64,000 bases of DNA from Pacificimonas sp963710205 (GCA_963710205.1 CAVPZG010000005.1:62001-126000), one strand, 5' to 3'; positions 18,014 through 29,134 are shown, numbered from the stretch's first letter. The notes: a model not told the origin generated them from the letters alone. Made by a program: numbers and translations.

Positions 18014-19386
18014 CAACCGACCAGATCGGCGACGAAATCCTTGCGCCATTCGACGACATTTTCGTCGCGGACGTTGTCGTGCATGGTCTTCCAGCGTGAC
18101 TTGCGCTCCTCCAGCGGCATGTCGAGAGCCTGGCGGATGGCTTCCGATACATTTTCGCTGGAGTAGGGATTCACCAGGAGCGCCCCGTCCAGTTGCAATG
18201 CCGCGCCGGCGAAGCGCGACAGGATGAGGACGCCGGGATCGTCCGGGTCCTGCGCGGCGACATATTCCTTTGCAACCAGGTTCATGCCATCGCGCAGGGG
18301 TGTGACGATGCCGATTTTCGCCGCGCGGTAGAAACCGAACAATTCGGCACGCGGATAGCCCTGATTGACATAACGAATGGGAACAAGGTCAACCTCGGAC
18401 CGCGCGCCGTTGATCTGGCCGGTCTTCGATTCCAGCGTTTCCCGGATGTCGCGGTAACTTTGCACGTCCTCGCGGCTGGGCGGTGCGATCTGGATGAGGA
18501 CGGTGTCATTCACCCGGTCGGGATAGCTATCGAAGAAGCGGCCCAGACTGTCGAAGCGCTCGGGCAATCCCTTTGAATAGTCGAGCCGGTCAACCCCGAT
18601 CATGATCTTGCGGCCGCGCGCGCTGTTGGCAAGACGATCATGCGCGGCCTTTGCTATGTCGCCACGGCCCGCCTCGGTAAATTCGTCATAATCGAGGCCG
18701 ATGGGAAAGGCCTTTGCCTTGACCGTGCGGCCTTCGAAAGTGATCGTGCCATCCTCCTGAACGTCGGCATGCAATTCCTTCTCGCAATAATGCAGGAAGC
18801 TCTCCAGCCATTCATACGTCTGGAAGCCGACAAGGTCATATTCCAGCATCGTCCGCACCAGCCGCTCATGATAGGGCAGGCTGACGAACAGCCGGGTCGG
18901 CGGCCAGGGGATGTGAAGGAAAAAGCCGATGCGATTCTTCGCGCCCTTTTTCCGCAGGCGCTCTCCCAGCGGGATCAGATGATAGTCATGCACCCAGATG
19001 ATGTCTTCGGGCTCGGTCAGCGGATAGAGGCTGTCGGCGAAGCGTTGGTTCACGCGTTCATATCCGCGCCCGAATTCCTGCTCATATTCCGCCAGGTCGA
19101 TGCGATAGTGAAAAAGCGGCCAGAGCGTGCGGTTGGCATAGCCATTATAATATTCTTCGACGTCCTGATGTTCGAGGTCGATGGTGGCTGTCGTGACGCC
19201 TTCTGCCCGGGTCATGTCGAGCTTGCCGGTGAACTTATCCGTCTCCTCGCCCGACCAGCCGAACCACATGCCGCGATGCTCCCTCAGCGCCGAGCCGAGC
19301 GCGACCGCGAGGCCGCCCTGCGCGCCGGCCGCTCCGCGTGCCTTGGGCACGGACACGCGGTTGGAGACCACTATGAGACGGCTCAT
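18013..19386 (-). CDS. otsA: Trehalose-6-phosphate synthase
   Basis: A 457-residue GT20 glycosyltransferase making trehalose-6-phosphate from UDP-glucose and glucose-6-phosphate. The start RLIVVSNRVSVP, the glucose-binding GGLAVAL, the HDYHLIPLG segment, DRLDYSKGLPERF and the NLVAKEY UDP-binding motif are all present. The ATG at 19386 overlaps the stop of the GH15 gene by four bases. Trehalose made with OtsB protects against osmotic and drying stress. Confidence 0.96.
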   Translation of the reverse strand: MSRLIVVSNRVSVPKARGAAGAQGGLAVALGSALREHRGMWFGWSGEETDKFTGKLDMTRAEGVTTATIDLEHQDVEEYYNGYANRTLWPLFHYRIDLAEYEQEFGRGYERVNQRFADSLYPLTEPEDIIWVHDYHLIPLGERLRKKGAKNRIGFFLHIPWPPTRLFVSLPYHERLVRTMLEYDLVGFQTYEWLESFLHYCEKELHADVQEDGTITFEGRTVKAKAFPIGLDYDEFTEAGRGDIAKAAHDRLANSARGRKIMIGVDRLDYSKGLPERFDSLGRFFDSYPDRVNDTVLIQIAPPSREDVQSYRDIRETLESKTGQINGARSEVDLVPIRYVNQGYPRAELFGFYRAAKIGIVTPLRDGMNLVAKEYVAAQDPDDPGVLILSRFAGAALQLDGALLVNPYSSENVSEAIRQALDMPLEERKSRWKTMHDNVRDENVVEWRKDFVADLVG

Positions 19387-21176
19387 CTGATCGTGCTCCA
19401 TTTTGCGGACAACAGGCTGGCGCAGTTGATTATCCCCACCAGCGAGTAGGTCTGCGGGAAGTTCCCCCAGAGCTCGCCGGTGTTGAAATCCATATCCTCC
19501 GATAGCAGGCCAGAAGCCGTGCGATGGCCGAGCATGGTCTCGAACAGCGCGCGCGCCTCTTCGTCGCGCCCTGCAAGATGTAGCGCCTCTATCAGCCAGA
19601 ACGTGCAGATGTTGAAGGCGGTTTCCGGCGCGCCGAAATCGTCTTCGGCGGCGTAACGCAGCATATGTTCGCCGCGCCTCAGATCCTTTTCGATGGCAGC
19701 GAAGGTTTTCCGAAACCGCTCGTCGTCCGGTTTCAGAAAGCGCAGTTCAACCATCTGCAGCAGGCTGGCATCCAGGAGCTGGCCACCGAACGCGCTGGCG
19801 TAATGACCGGCTTCCTCGTTCCACGCTTCGGTTTCGATTCGGGCGCGGATGCGGTCGGCGCGCTCCTGCCAGTGGGTGCGGCGGTCGTCGCGGCCAAGTC
19901 GGCCCGCGACGTTGGCGAGCCGGTCGCAGGCGGCCCAGCTCATCATGCTCGAATAGGTATGCACCTCCTGCCGTGTGCGGAATTCCCAAAGACCCGCATC
20001 CGGCTGGTCGTGCATGGCCCAGGCCGTATCGCCAACCCGCTCCAGGCTCTCGAAATCGCGCTCGTCCGCCATCCTGAGCAGCCGGTGGTCGAAGAAACCC
20101 TGCGCGGTTGGGAGGACGATCTGGCCATAGGCATCATGCTGCACCTGTTCGTAGGCAGCATTGCCGATCCTGACCGGTCCCATGCCGCGATAGCCGGGCA
20201 AATTGTCCGCAACGCCTTCGGTCAGCTTGCTGATCCCCATAACGGAATAGAGCGGCTGGACACGGCCATTTTCCTCGCTGGCCGCTGCATCATCGACGAT
20301 ATTCCTGAGATAGCCGAGATATTTTTCGAGAACATCCAGGGCGCCAAGGCCATTCAGCGCCTGTACGGTGTAGTAGGAATCGCGAATCCAGCAATAACGA
20401 TAGTCCCAGTTGCGCTCCGATCCCGGCGCTTCCGGAATGGACGTGGTCAGCGCAGCGACGATCGCGCCGGTTTCCTCATGCTGGCACAGTTTCAGCGTCA
20501 TCGCGGCGCGGATGACCGCCTCCTGCCATTCTAGCGGCGTCGCTAGGCCGCGCGCCCAGCGCTGCCAGTAAGCGACGGTCAGGGTCCGCATATCCTCAAG
20601 GTCGTTTGTAATATTGCCGACAAACGGCTCATCAGGGCCGAGAAAGAAATGCAGATCTCTCTCCAGCCGAAACCAGAGGCCCTCCTGAACATAGCCGACC
20701 GGCGCGTCTGTGGAGAGGCGCAGCGCCTGCGGTCCAATCAGATAGCGGATGTGATTGCTGCCACTCGTTGTGGGCGCCGGTGCAGCGCCGTAATCCTTCA
20801 TCGGTGCAAGGCGAACGCGGATTCGCGGCGTGCCCGCAACCGGGCGCACGATACGGGCATAGGCCACGGGACGGTACATCCGGCCATTGCGTTCAAACCG
20901 GGGGCAAAAATCATTAATCTCCACCGCGCTGCCATCGGCGGCTGTCAGGCGCGTCACGAGAACGGCGGTATTGCGTTCGTAATGCTGTTCGCTGGCAATC
21001 TGCCCTTCGAGCTCGAATCGCCAGATGCCCTGATCCTGATCGTCGCCCCGCAACAGCGCGCAAAAGACCGGATCGCCGTCGACGCGCGGCACACAGCCCC
21101 AGATCAGGCTACCGTCCCGATCGATCAGGCCGCTGACCTGACAGTTTCCGATGGGCCAAAGGTTGAGGTCGCTCAT
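19383..21176 (-). CDS. Glycoside hydrolase family 15 protein (trehalase or glucoamylase type)
   Basis: A 597-residue intracellular GH15 enzyme. An N-terminal beta-sandwich (about residues 1-220) precedes the (alpha/alpha)6 barrel with NWDYRYCWIRDSYYTVQAL and the late NFPQTYSLVGIIN segment, both typical of the family. There is no signal peptide. It is joined to otsB upstream and otsA downstream by four-base overlaps. GH15 enzymes hydrolyse alpha-glucosides, and some (for example mycobacterial) are trehalases. Being locked between otsB and otsA makes a role in trehalose turnover likely, but a glucan-cleaving role cannot be excluded. Confidence 0.92.
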   Translation of the reverse strand: MSDLNLWPIGNCQVSGLIDRDGSLIWGCVPRVDGDPVFCALLRGDDQDQGIWRFELEGQIASEQHYERNTAVLVTRLTAADGSAVEINDFCPRFERNGRMYRPVAYARIVRPVAGTPRIRVRLAPMKDYGAAPAPTTSGSNHIRYLIGPQALRLSTDAPVGYVQEGLWFRLERDLHFFLGPDEPFVGNITNDLEDMRTLTVAYWQRWARGLATPLEWQEAVIRAAMTLKLCQHEETGAIVAALTTSIPEAPGSERNWDYRYCWIRDSYYTVQALNGLGALDVLEKYLGYLRNIVDDAAASEENGRVQPLYSVMGISKLTEGVADNLPGYRGMGPVRIGNAAYEQVQHDAYGQIVLPTAQGFFDHRLLRMADERDFESLERVGDTAWAMHDQPDAGLWEFRTRQEVHTYSSMMSWAACDRLANVAGRLGRDDRRTHWQERADRIRARIETEAWNEEAGHYASAFGGQLLDASLLQMVELRFLKPDDERFRKTFAAIEKDLRRGEHMLRYAAEDDFGAPETAFNICTFWLIEALHLAGRDEEARALFETMLGHRTASGLLSEDMDFNTGELWGNFPQTYSLVGIINCASLLSAKWSTIR

Positions 21177-21925
21177 AGGTTCAGCCAGTCATGCACGGCG
21201 GCGGGGTTTGGCAGCCGGTAAATCGCTGCGGTTGGGCGGGGTTCGCCAACCAGAACACCAAAACCTCCCAGTTCCCGCGCGGCGGAAAATCCGTCCTCAT
21301 CGGTAACGTCATCGCCGACGAACACCGGCCATGCGCCCGAAAAAGGATCCTCTGACATGAAGGTGCGCACCGCGCTTCCCTTGTCGTAACCCGCAGGCAT
21401 CAGTTCGGCGACCATTTTGCCATGTTTCAGAGTGAGGCCATGACGCGCTGCCAGCGTCTCGGAAATGGCAAGGACGCCTGTCTCCCGTTCCGGCGCGCTG
21501 CGGTAGTGGAGGGCAGCGCCTAGGGTCTTCTCCTCGTACAGCAGGCCGGGGTCCTTCTCTGCAAAGTCTTCCAGGGAGCGGCGCACGGCATTCGGCAGAC
21601 CGGCAATGCCAATGCCAATGCTGCTGCCGTCGGCACGGCGAAGTTCGCCACCGTGCGAGCCGCCCATGGCCACTGTGGAAGCGCCGAGGTGCTGATTGAG
21701 GTCGGCAAGCGCGCGGCCGCTGACGAGCGCCAGCCTGCCGCTCATCTGCCGCGCCAACGCACCGAGTGACTCGCCAAGCCCGGGCCTGACCTCGATCAGG
21801 TCCGGGCCGTCGGCGATGTCGACAAGTGTGCCGTCAAAGTCGAGAAACAGTGCCGTCGATGACAATGTTGTCAGGCTGGGCGGAGACGGGAGTACCGCTT
21901 CAGAGGGGGATTGGTCCGGAGCCAT
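21173..21925 (-). CDS. otsB: Trehalose-6-phosphate phosphatase
   Basis: A HAD-superfamily phosphatase (250 residues) converting trehalose-6-phosphate to trehalose. The nucleophile motif LFLDFDGTLVDIADGPD, the T/S motif VSGRAL and the metal-binding VFVGDDVTDEDGF are visible. I took the ATG at 21925; an in-frame TTG at 21961 would add 12 residues and cannot be excluded. It is the first gene of the run otsB-GH15-otsA-dGTPase. The promoter probably lies in the short gap after the DUF1223 gene or further upstream. Confidence 0.94.
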   Translation of the reverse strand: MAPDQSPSEAVLPSPPSLTTLSSTALFLDFDGTLVDIADGPDLIEVRPGLGESLGALARQMSGRLALVSGRALADLNQHLGASTVAMGGSHGGELRRADGSSIGIGIAGLPNAVRRSLEDFAEKDPGLLYEEKTLGAALHYRSAPERETGVLAISETLAARHGLTLKHGKMVAELMPAGYDKGSAVRTFMSEDPFSGAWPVFVGDDVTDEDGFSAARELGGFGVLVGEPRPTAAIYRLPNPAAVHDWLNL

Positions 21926-21981
21926 GGGTAAATGGCATAAAAGCCCCTGACACAAAGGCAAGCCCGCTGTTTGTTCCGGGC

Positions 21982-22689
21982 CTAGCGCGCGGTGATCGCG
22001 GCGCCGAGAACTTCACCAGAGCCGGGACGCTGCAGGACGACAGCCAGCCTGTCGCCCGCCAACCTATCGATCTCTGCCTGGTCGATCAGAAAACGTTTCG
22101 CGCCGCCCGTCCAGATTCCGACGCGGCGCTCGTCCCTGACGACATTGGTATATGTGATCGTGCGGCCCCGGTTTTCGCCGCCGCCGATGTTCACCGTTGC
22201 TGCGGATTCGAGGGAAATTAGGCGGACCTCTCCATGCCGTGCGCCCTCCGCGCCGCGCACTTCGATGGCGAATTGATCATTTGGCCCGCGCGTCAGCATG
22301 ACCTTCGCAGGAGTGGCTTCGGCGCGTGTTTCCCGGATCTGGCGGAACACCTTGCCGCGATTGCTGCCATTTCCCTCCCAGTCGCCATCGATGACGATCT
22401 GCGGCGTGTACACGCCTGTGCGGCCGCTGAGCCGGCGGTATTCGTTTTGCCGCGCCGTATTTTCCGGGCGGGCCAGCGTATCCTTCCAGCCGAGCCGGTC
22501 CCAGTATGTGATGGGACGGCTGATCGCGATGACACCGTCCAGTTCCGCCGCCTCCTGCAGCACCCGGTCGGCGGGCGGGCAGGAGGAGCAGCCCTGACTG
22601 GTGAAGAGTTCAAGGACAACGGGCTTCGCGATTGCCGGTGCTGCCGCAAATGCGAAGATGGCGAAGAGGGGTATGATCTTGCTGGTCAT
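21982..22689 (-). CDS. Secreted DUF1223 thioredoxin-like protein
   Basis: A 235-residue exported protein of the DUF1223 family. A signal peptide (MTSKIIPLFAIFAFAAAPAIA) is followed at once by the thioredoxin-fold start VLELFTSQGCSSCPPAD with a CxxC pair. The conserved WDRLGWKD and GVYTPQIVIDG segments follow. The function is not established; a redox or metal-handling role in the periplasm is a guess from the CxxC motif. The gene lies 18 bases after acnA on the same strand. Confidence 0.88.
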   Translation of the reverse strand: MTSKIIPLFAIFAFAAAPAIAKPVVLELFTSQGCSSCPPADRVLQEAAELDGVIAISRPITYWDRLGWKDTLARPENTARQNEYRRLSGRTGVYTPQIVIDGDWEGNGSNRGKVFRQIRETRAEATPAKVMLTRGPNDQFAIEVRGAEGARHGEVRLISLESAATVNIGGGENRGRTITYTNVVRDERRVGIWTGGAKRFLIDQAEIDRLAGDRLAVVLQRPGSGEVLGAAITAR

Positions 22690-22707
22690 ACCCCTCTGTT
22701 CGCGGAT

Positions 22708-25395
<2,688 letters not shown>

Positions 25396-25422
25396 GCGGG
25401 GGAAATCTCCTGGTCTGGAATG

Positions 25423-25806
25423 TCAAATTTGTCGGGGCACCAACGCGGGGAGGCGCGGGAGGGTCCGGTGTGCGGCGGGGTGTAGCAGAGGGGGCAGACG
25501 GAGGGTCCCATCATGAAACCAGAGCCATTCGATGTGGCAATGCAGTTGCACGCTATGCCCACGGGTGCGAATCATATCGACAGTCCGTGACAGATATTCG
25601 CTGCCAAGTATCTGCGTATGCAAAGCCTCTACGAAGAACACACCCCTTAGTCCATGACGGTCCAGAACATCCAGCTGATAGGGGATTCCGAAGTCACCCT
25701 TGCAGGTGCGCCCAAGGATGGCGGAGCTGAAATTCTCCTCCCCGGTCGCTCCGGCGCGTTGCATGGCAAGAGAAAGTTCCGTGTCGACGGTATAAAGCGT
25801 TATCAA
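25423..25806 (-). pseudogene. Truncated polysaccharide-deacetylase-like gene
   Basis: The 127 codons match the N-terminal part of a NodB-type deacetylase: the metal/catalytic segment YTVDTELS, ILGRTCKGDFGIPYQLD, VFFVEAL and HSVQLHCHIEWL. After that point the likeness ends, and the frame closes 30 residues later with unrelated sequence, so more than half of a normal enzyme is missing. The only start visible is a TTG at 25806. It lies immediately upstream of acnA; a deletion that removed its 3-prime half is the simplest explanation. Confidence 0.6.
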
Positions 25807-26031
25807 CCAACGTACCTTTTCGAAGCCTGATTATTCCTCATGGTACCGCTTTCCATATGCTGTCGAAGGCGATTACCAAATGGGGAAGTCCAACGAAATA
25901 CGCAAAATTCGTAAAGACTTCCCTCATAATTGCTATTCTCGCACAGGCTAATTCCTTCATGCTGCTTATGGAATGAGGGAACGCAATGACGGCGCGGTCT
26001 GTTGAGCTGGTAACCTTAAAGGAGAAATATC
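25807..26031. other. AT-rich stretch with no assignable gene
   Basis: This segment is markedly less GC-rich than the rest of the window. One plus-strand frame running to a TAA near 25937 reads like a protein end (SSWYRFPYAVEGDYQMGK) but has no start and no recognised family. It may be the last piece of another lost gene. Confidence 0.35.
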
Positions 26032-26145
26032 ATGAGTGTCGCACGGGTAACGGAAAATTACAGGGACACTATACCTAATCTACCCTTGGCGAGGTTCGGG
26101 GCGGCAGGGTGCGGGGGACGCGAAAGTAGGATAGTTCGGGGGTGA
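26032..26145 (+). pseudogene. 5-prime fragment of a second dodecin gene
   Basis: The first 25 bases (ATG onward) match the intact dodecin gene at 27383 at 23 positions, and the ribosome-binding region before it (ggagaaatatc versus ggagaaagatc) also matches. The protein likeness stops after MSVARVTE; the frame then runs through unrelated sequence to a TGA, giving 37 residues. The junction sequence (acagggacactatacct) differs from anything in the true dodecin. It is a broken duplicate or the relic of a former paralogue. Confidence 0.7.
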
Positions 26146-26229
26146 TGGCAGAGGCATAAGCCTTCACGCAGGTAAGTGCTGAATTCGATCTTGCGCAATG
26201 TTCCGCATATGTTCCAAAAGATCGCATAT

Positions 26230-26513
26230 ATGCGAATCGACCAATCCCGTCTTATCCATCTCGCCCTTCACACATTGGAAGACGCCTTTGCGCAAGCGTC
26301 CAAAGGGCCGGTGCGGCGGACATTTGGGCAAAGGCTGGCGTTGGCTATCTTGCCGCGCAGCATGACTGCGAGCGCTGGCCGTTCGACGGGTTCTGGCAGT
26401 TTATTTGCGACGAGAATGATCAGGGTCGGCATGCATCTGACCCAAACTTAAACGGCATCTATCTGCAGATCGGCATGACGCGGAATGTGGGCGGGGCCAG
26501 CGACGGGCATTAG
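26230..26513 (+). pseudogene. Small hypothetical gene broken by a one-base frameshift
   Basis: From ATG 26230 the frame reads MRIDQSRLIHLALHTLEDAF and continues to GQRLALA near 26350. The reading then continues convincingly only in another frame (YLAAQHDCERWPFDGFWQF to a TAG at 26511-26513). Adding one base near 26350 gives an uninterrupted protein of about 95 residues. I do not recognise the family. An ATG at 26209 is an alternative start. Its end overlaps the end of the SRAP remnant on the other strand. Confidence 0.5.
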
Positions 26514-27113
26514 CGATGGGTCCACGGGTCGTCGGTGCGGTCCATCTTCAACGCGCCCGGCCAGGCCATGCACAGCGCCCTTGCGCGGTCCGGCGGGCCG
26601 TCCTGCCACGTTTGATAATCATCCGGTGTCAGCAGGACGGGCATACGGTCATGGACTCTTTGCGGCCTCTCCGCCTGCGTCTGTCATGACCATGGAATAG
26701 ACGCGGCCCCACTCCTGACTGTCTCGCCAGATACCAGCGCAGGCGAAGGTCTCGCTGGTCGGCAGAGACATCCATGTCCGGGTCTTTGCGCCGCGAGCGC
26801 CCTCGGCCTCCGCCCAAGCGTTCAGCGGGATCAGACAGCGCCGGGTTTCGAAGCTGGAGCGCCAGAAGAACCCGTCCAGTTTGTCGGTGCGCGCGTTGTT
26901 GACGGGGCGGGGTTTGAGCGGCTGGCCGGTGCGCTTGCTTTTTTGGGCGAGGGGGAAGCCCCAAATCATCGTCTGCACCCGCCCCTCTGCCACGACCAGC
27001 CCCGGATAGCCGGGATAGATGTCGCCGCCTGCATTGCTGTCCTGCGCTGCGGTCGCGGAGAACAGGACAGCGATCTCGTCGGCGGAATTTCTCATGCGGT
27101 AGAGGTTGCAGAT
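26510..27113 (-). pseudogene. SRAP (YedK/HMCES) gene with lost start codon and a frameshift
   Basis: SRAP proteins crosslink to abasic sites in single-stranded DNA through Cys2, freed by removal of Met1. Here the expected start MCNLYRM reads ATC TGC AAC CTC TAC CGC ATG: the start ATG is replaced by ATC at 27111-27113, while the cysteine codon remains. The body (IYPGYPGLVV, NNARTDKL, RRCLIPLNAW) is conserved. Near 26655 an extra base shifts the frame just before VHDRMPVLL, which normally carries the active-site histidine. Restarting at the ATG at 27095 would drop the catalytic cysteine. Both lesions point to a dead gene. Confidence 0.75.
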
Positions 27114-27382
27114 GGTGGCGGCCCTTTGCGCGGTGGCTGGTACGCGGTGGTTTTTGCGGTGTTGGGATGCGGTTGTCTATTCGGAAGGCTCGCTGCGCTC
27201 GCCACTCTTCCCTGACCCGTCCCTGGAAGGGAGGGGAAAAGTGTCTGCTTATCCTACCGTCCAGTCCACTTTGGAAAATTCGACGACGGGGACTGGCGTG
27301 CCGTCCAGGGTGGCGCGGGTGCTGGTGCGGAACCTATAGGCCGGGCGACCTGTTGGTTTTGTATCACAAAGGGAGAAAGATC
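27114..27382. other. Gap upstream of dodecin
   Basis: About 270 bases with no gene I can support. Plus-strand frames run through it into dodecin but do not look like protein. The dodecin promoter must lie here; I could not pick one out with confidence. Confidence 0.4.
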
Positions 27383-27583
27383 ATGAGTGTCGCACGCGTA
27401 ACCGAAATCATCGCCGGATCGACGAAGAGCATCGAGGATGCCGTTCAGCAGGGCGTCTCGAAGGCCGGAGAGACGATCCAGGGCATCCAGGGCGTCTGGG
27501 TGAAGGACACGAAGGCGGTCGTCAAAGACAATATGGTCAGCGAGTGGCGCGTGACGCTGATGGTGACGTTCATCGTGAAATAG
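27383..27583 (+). CDS. Dodecin, flavin-binding protein
   Basis: A 66-residue protein that forms a hollow dodecamer storing FMN, riboflavin or related flavins. The start MSVARVTEIIAGSTKSIEDA, the flavin-stacking tryptophan in GVWVKDTKA and the end EWRVTLMVTFIVK are all typical. Open frame extends far upstream, but this ATG has GGGAGAAAGATC before it and matches the family start. A strong terminator follows 29 bases after the stop. A truncated copy of its 5-prime end lies 1.35 kb upstream. Confidence 0.93.
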   Translation: MSVARVTEIIAGSTKSIEDAVQQGVSKAGETIQGIQGVWVKDTKAVVKDNMVSEWRVTLMVTFIVK

Positions 27584-27612
27584 GCGCGGGCCAGCCGGCG
27601 TCCGGAATTCCG

Positions 27613-27646
27613 AAGGGGCCTGACCGTGGTGGTCGGGCCCCTTTTT
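27613..27646 (+). terminator. Intrinsic terminator of dodecin
   Basis: Arms AAGGGGCCTGACC and GGTCGGGCCCCTT pair over 13 positions (one T-G wobble) around GTGGT and are followed by TTTTT. Confidence 0.9.
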
Positions 27647-27684
27647 CGTGCAGGAATGGCGGTGCGGCGTGCCGGGAAATGAAA

Positions 27685-27717
27685 AGCGCCGCCCGGACGC
27701 GGTGTCCGGGCGGCGCT
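27685..27717 (-). terminator. Intrinsic terminator of the rpsF-rpsR-rplI operon
   Basis: Perfect 14-base arms AGCGCCGCCCGGAC and GTCCGGGCGGCGCT enclose five bases. Read on the minus strand the hairpin is followed by TTTTC, 22 bases after the rplI stop. Confidence 0.88.
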
Positions 27718-27739
27718 GATCTGTTCGAGGCGGTAGGCG

Positions 27740-28519
27740 TCAGGCCTTGTCGGCGTCTTCCGCCGCTTCCTCGACGGCGTTCTCGGCCTTTTCGGCCATG
27801 TCGGCTTCGTCGGGGACTTCCTCGGGAGAGGCGGCTGTGCCTTCGCCGATTTCGGCTTCGCCGCCGAGTTCGGCGTCGTCGCCTTCAGCGGTGTCCGCGT
27901 CGGGACCGGCGCCTTCCTCAAAGACTTCGCCGCGAAGTTCGGCCTCGGCCTGCGCTTCGGCGCGGGCGAGGGCATCCGCAGCGGCACGTTCGGAGGCGGT
28001 CATCGTGTCCTCCTCCTCGTCGCCGGCGAAGATGTCGATGCCCTGTGCCTGCATTTCAGCCTCTTCCTTGGAGCGGGCCACATTGGCCTCGACCTGGACG
28101 ATGACTTCGGGGTGCAGGGCGACGTCGACGCTGTGAATGCCAAGCGCCTTGATCGGCTCTGCGAGCGTGACCTGGTTCTTGACGATCTTGACGTCTTCCG
28201 TCGACAGCGCTTCGGCGATGTCGCGGGCGCTGACCGAACCGTAAAGCTGACCGGAGTCGGACGCCTGGCGGATCATGACGACCTGCTGGCCCCTGACCTT
28301 CTCGGCGTCGGCCTCCGCAGTGGTGCGCCTGTCGGCATTTTCCTGTTCGATGCGCGCGCGGTCAGCCTCGAAGCTGGCCCTGTTGACTTCGTTGGCGCGC
28401 AGGGCCTTGCCCTTGGGCAGCAGGAAGTTGCGGGCGAAGCCGGGCTTTACGGAGACGATGTCGCCGATATTGCCGAGTTTCTCGACACGTTCGAGAAGGA
28501 TGATATCCATCTGTGCCAT
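27740..28519 (-). CDS. rplI: 50S ribosomal protein L9 with long acidic C-terminal tail
   Basis: L9 binds 23S rRNA near the L1 stalk. Residues 1-150 are a normal L9: MDIILLERVEKLGNIGD, VKPGFARNFLLPKG and the C-terminal globular domain with GQLYGSVS. The total is 259 residues against about 150 in E. coli and somewhat more in many alphaproteobacteria. From about residue 195 the tail is nearly all Glu, Asp, Ala and Gly. ATG at 28519 is preceded by AAGGAGAG. It is third in the operon, 13 bases after rpsR. The tail is probably disordered. Confidence 0.94.
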   Translation of the reverse strand: MAQMDIILLERVEKLGNIGDIVSVKPGFARNFLLPKGKALRANEVNRASFEADRARIEQENADRRTTAEADAEKVRGQQVVMIRQASDSGQLYGSVSARDIAEALSTEDVKIVKNQVTLAEPIKALGIHSVDVALHPEVIVQVEANVARSKEEAEMQAQGIDIFAGDEEEDTMTASERAAADALARAEAQAEAELRGEVFEEGAGPDADTAEGDDAELGGEAEIGEGTAASPEEVPDEADMAEKAENAVEEAAEDADKA

Positions 28520-28532
28520 TTCAGCTCTCCTT

Positions 28533-28757
28533 CTAGCGGACGATGAACGGCAGAAGGCCGATCTGACGGGCGCGTTTGATCGCCTTCGCCAGCTCGCGCT
28601 GCTTCTTTGCGGAGACCGCGGTGATGCGGCTGGGAACGATCTTGCCACGCTCGGACAGGAAGCCGCCGAGCAGCTTCACGTCCTTATAGTCGATCTTCGG
28701 CGCGTCGGGACGGCTGAAGGGGCAGGATTTCTTGCGGCGGAAAAAGGGACGACCCAT
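28533..28757 (-). CDS. rpsR: 30S ribosomal protein S18
   Basis: The 74-residue S18 pairs with S6 on the 30S platform. RRKKSCPFS and the conserved YKDVKLLGGFLSERGKIVP and RARQIGLLPF are present. GGGAG precedes the ATG at a good distance. It lies between rpsF (14 bases upstream) and rplI. Confidence 0.97.
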   Translation of the reverse strand: MGRPFFRRKKSCPFSRPDAPKIDYKDVKLLGGFLSERGKIVPSRITAVSAKKQRELAKAIKRARQIGLLPFIVR

Positions 28758-28771
28758 GATGCTATACTCCC

Positions 28772-29134
28772 TTAATCGCGCTCGCGGCGCTCACGGCGCT
28801 CGCGGCGTTCGTCGGCCTTGCGCATCTGCACGCTGGGGCCTTCCTCGAGTTCGTCGACGGCGATGGTCATCTGACGGATGACATCCTCGGAAAGGGCGAC
28901 ATTGCGCTCCATTTCCTTGATGGCCGCGGGCGGCGCATCGATGTTCATCATGACGAAGTGCGCCTTGCGGTTCTTCTTGATCTTGTAGGCGAGGGACTTG
29001 AGGCCCCAATATTCGGTCTTCTTGACCTTGCCGTCACCCTTTTCAAGAATCTTGGTGAATTCGTCGGCCAGCGCATCGACCTGCGCTGTCGACAGGTCCT
29101 GGCGCGCCAGGAAGGTATGCTCGTAGAGCCCCAT
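28772..29134 (-). CDS. rpsF: 30S ribosomal protein S6
   Basis: The 120-residue S6 begins MGLYEHTFLARQDLS and contains the conserved YWGLKSLAYKIKKNRKAHF. The C-terminus is a charged run of RRE repeats (RRERRERRERD). The ATG at 29134 fits the family start; upstream in-frame codons belong to the leader. The leader carries a terminator-like hairpin about 70 bases upstream, suggesting regulated readthrough of this operon. Confidence 0.96.
   Translation of the reverse strand: MGLYEHTFLARQDLSTAQVDALADEFTKILEKGDGKVKKTEYWGLKSLAYKIKKNRKAHFVMMNIDAPPAAIKEMERNVALSEDVIRQMTIAVDELEEGPSVQMRKADERRERRERRERD

Noticed and set aside
25807..25940. Plus-strand frame ending SSWYRFPYAVEGDYQMGK as a small gene
   Set aside because: It has no start codon or ribosome-binding site at its left end and no recognised family; listed only as part of the AT-rich gap.
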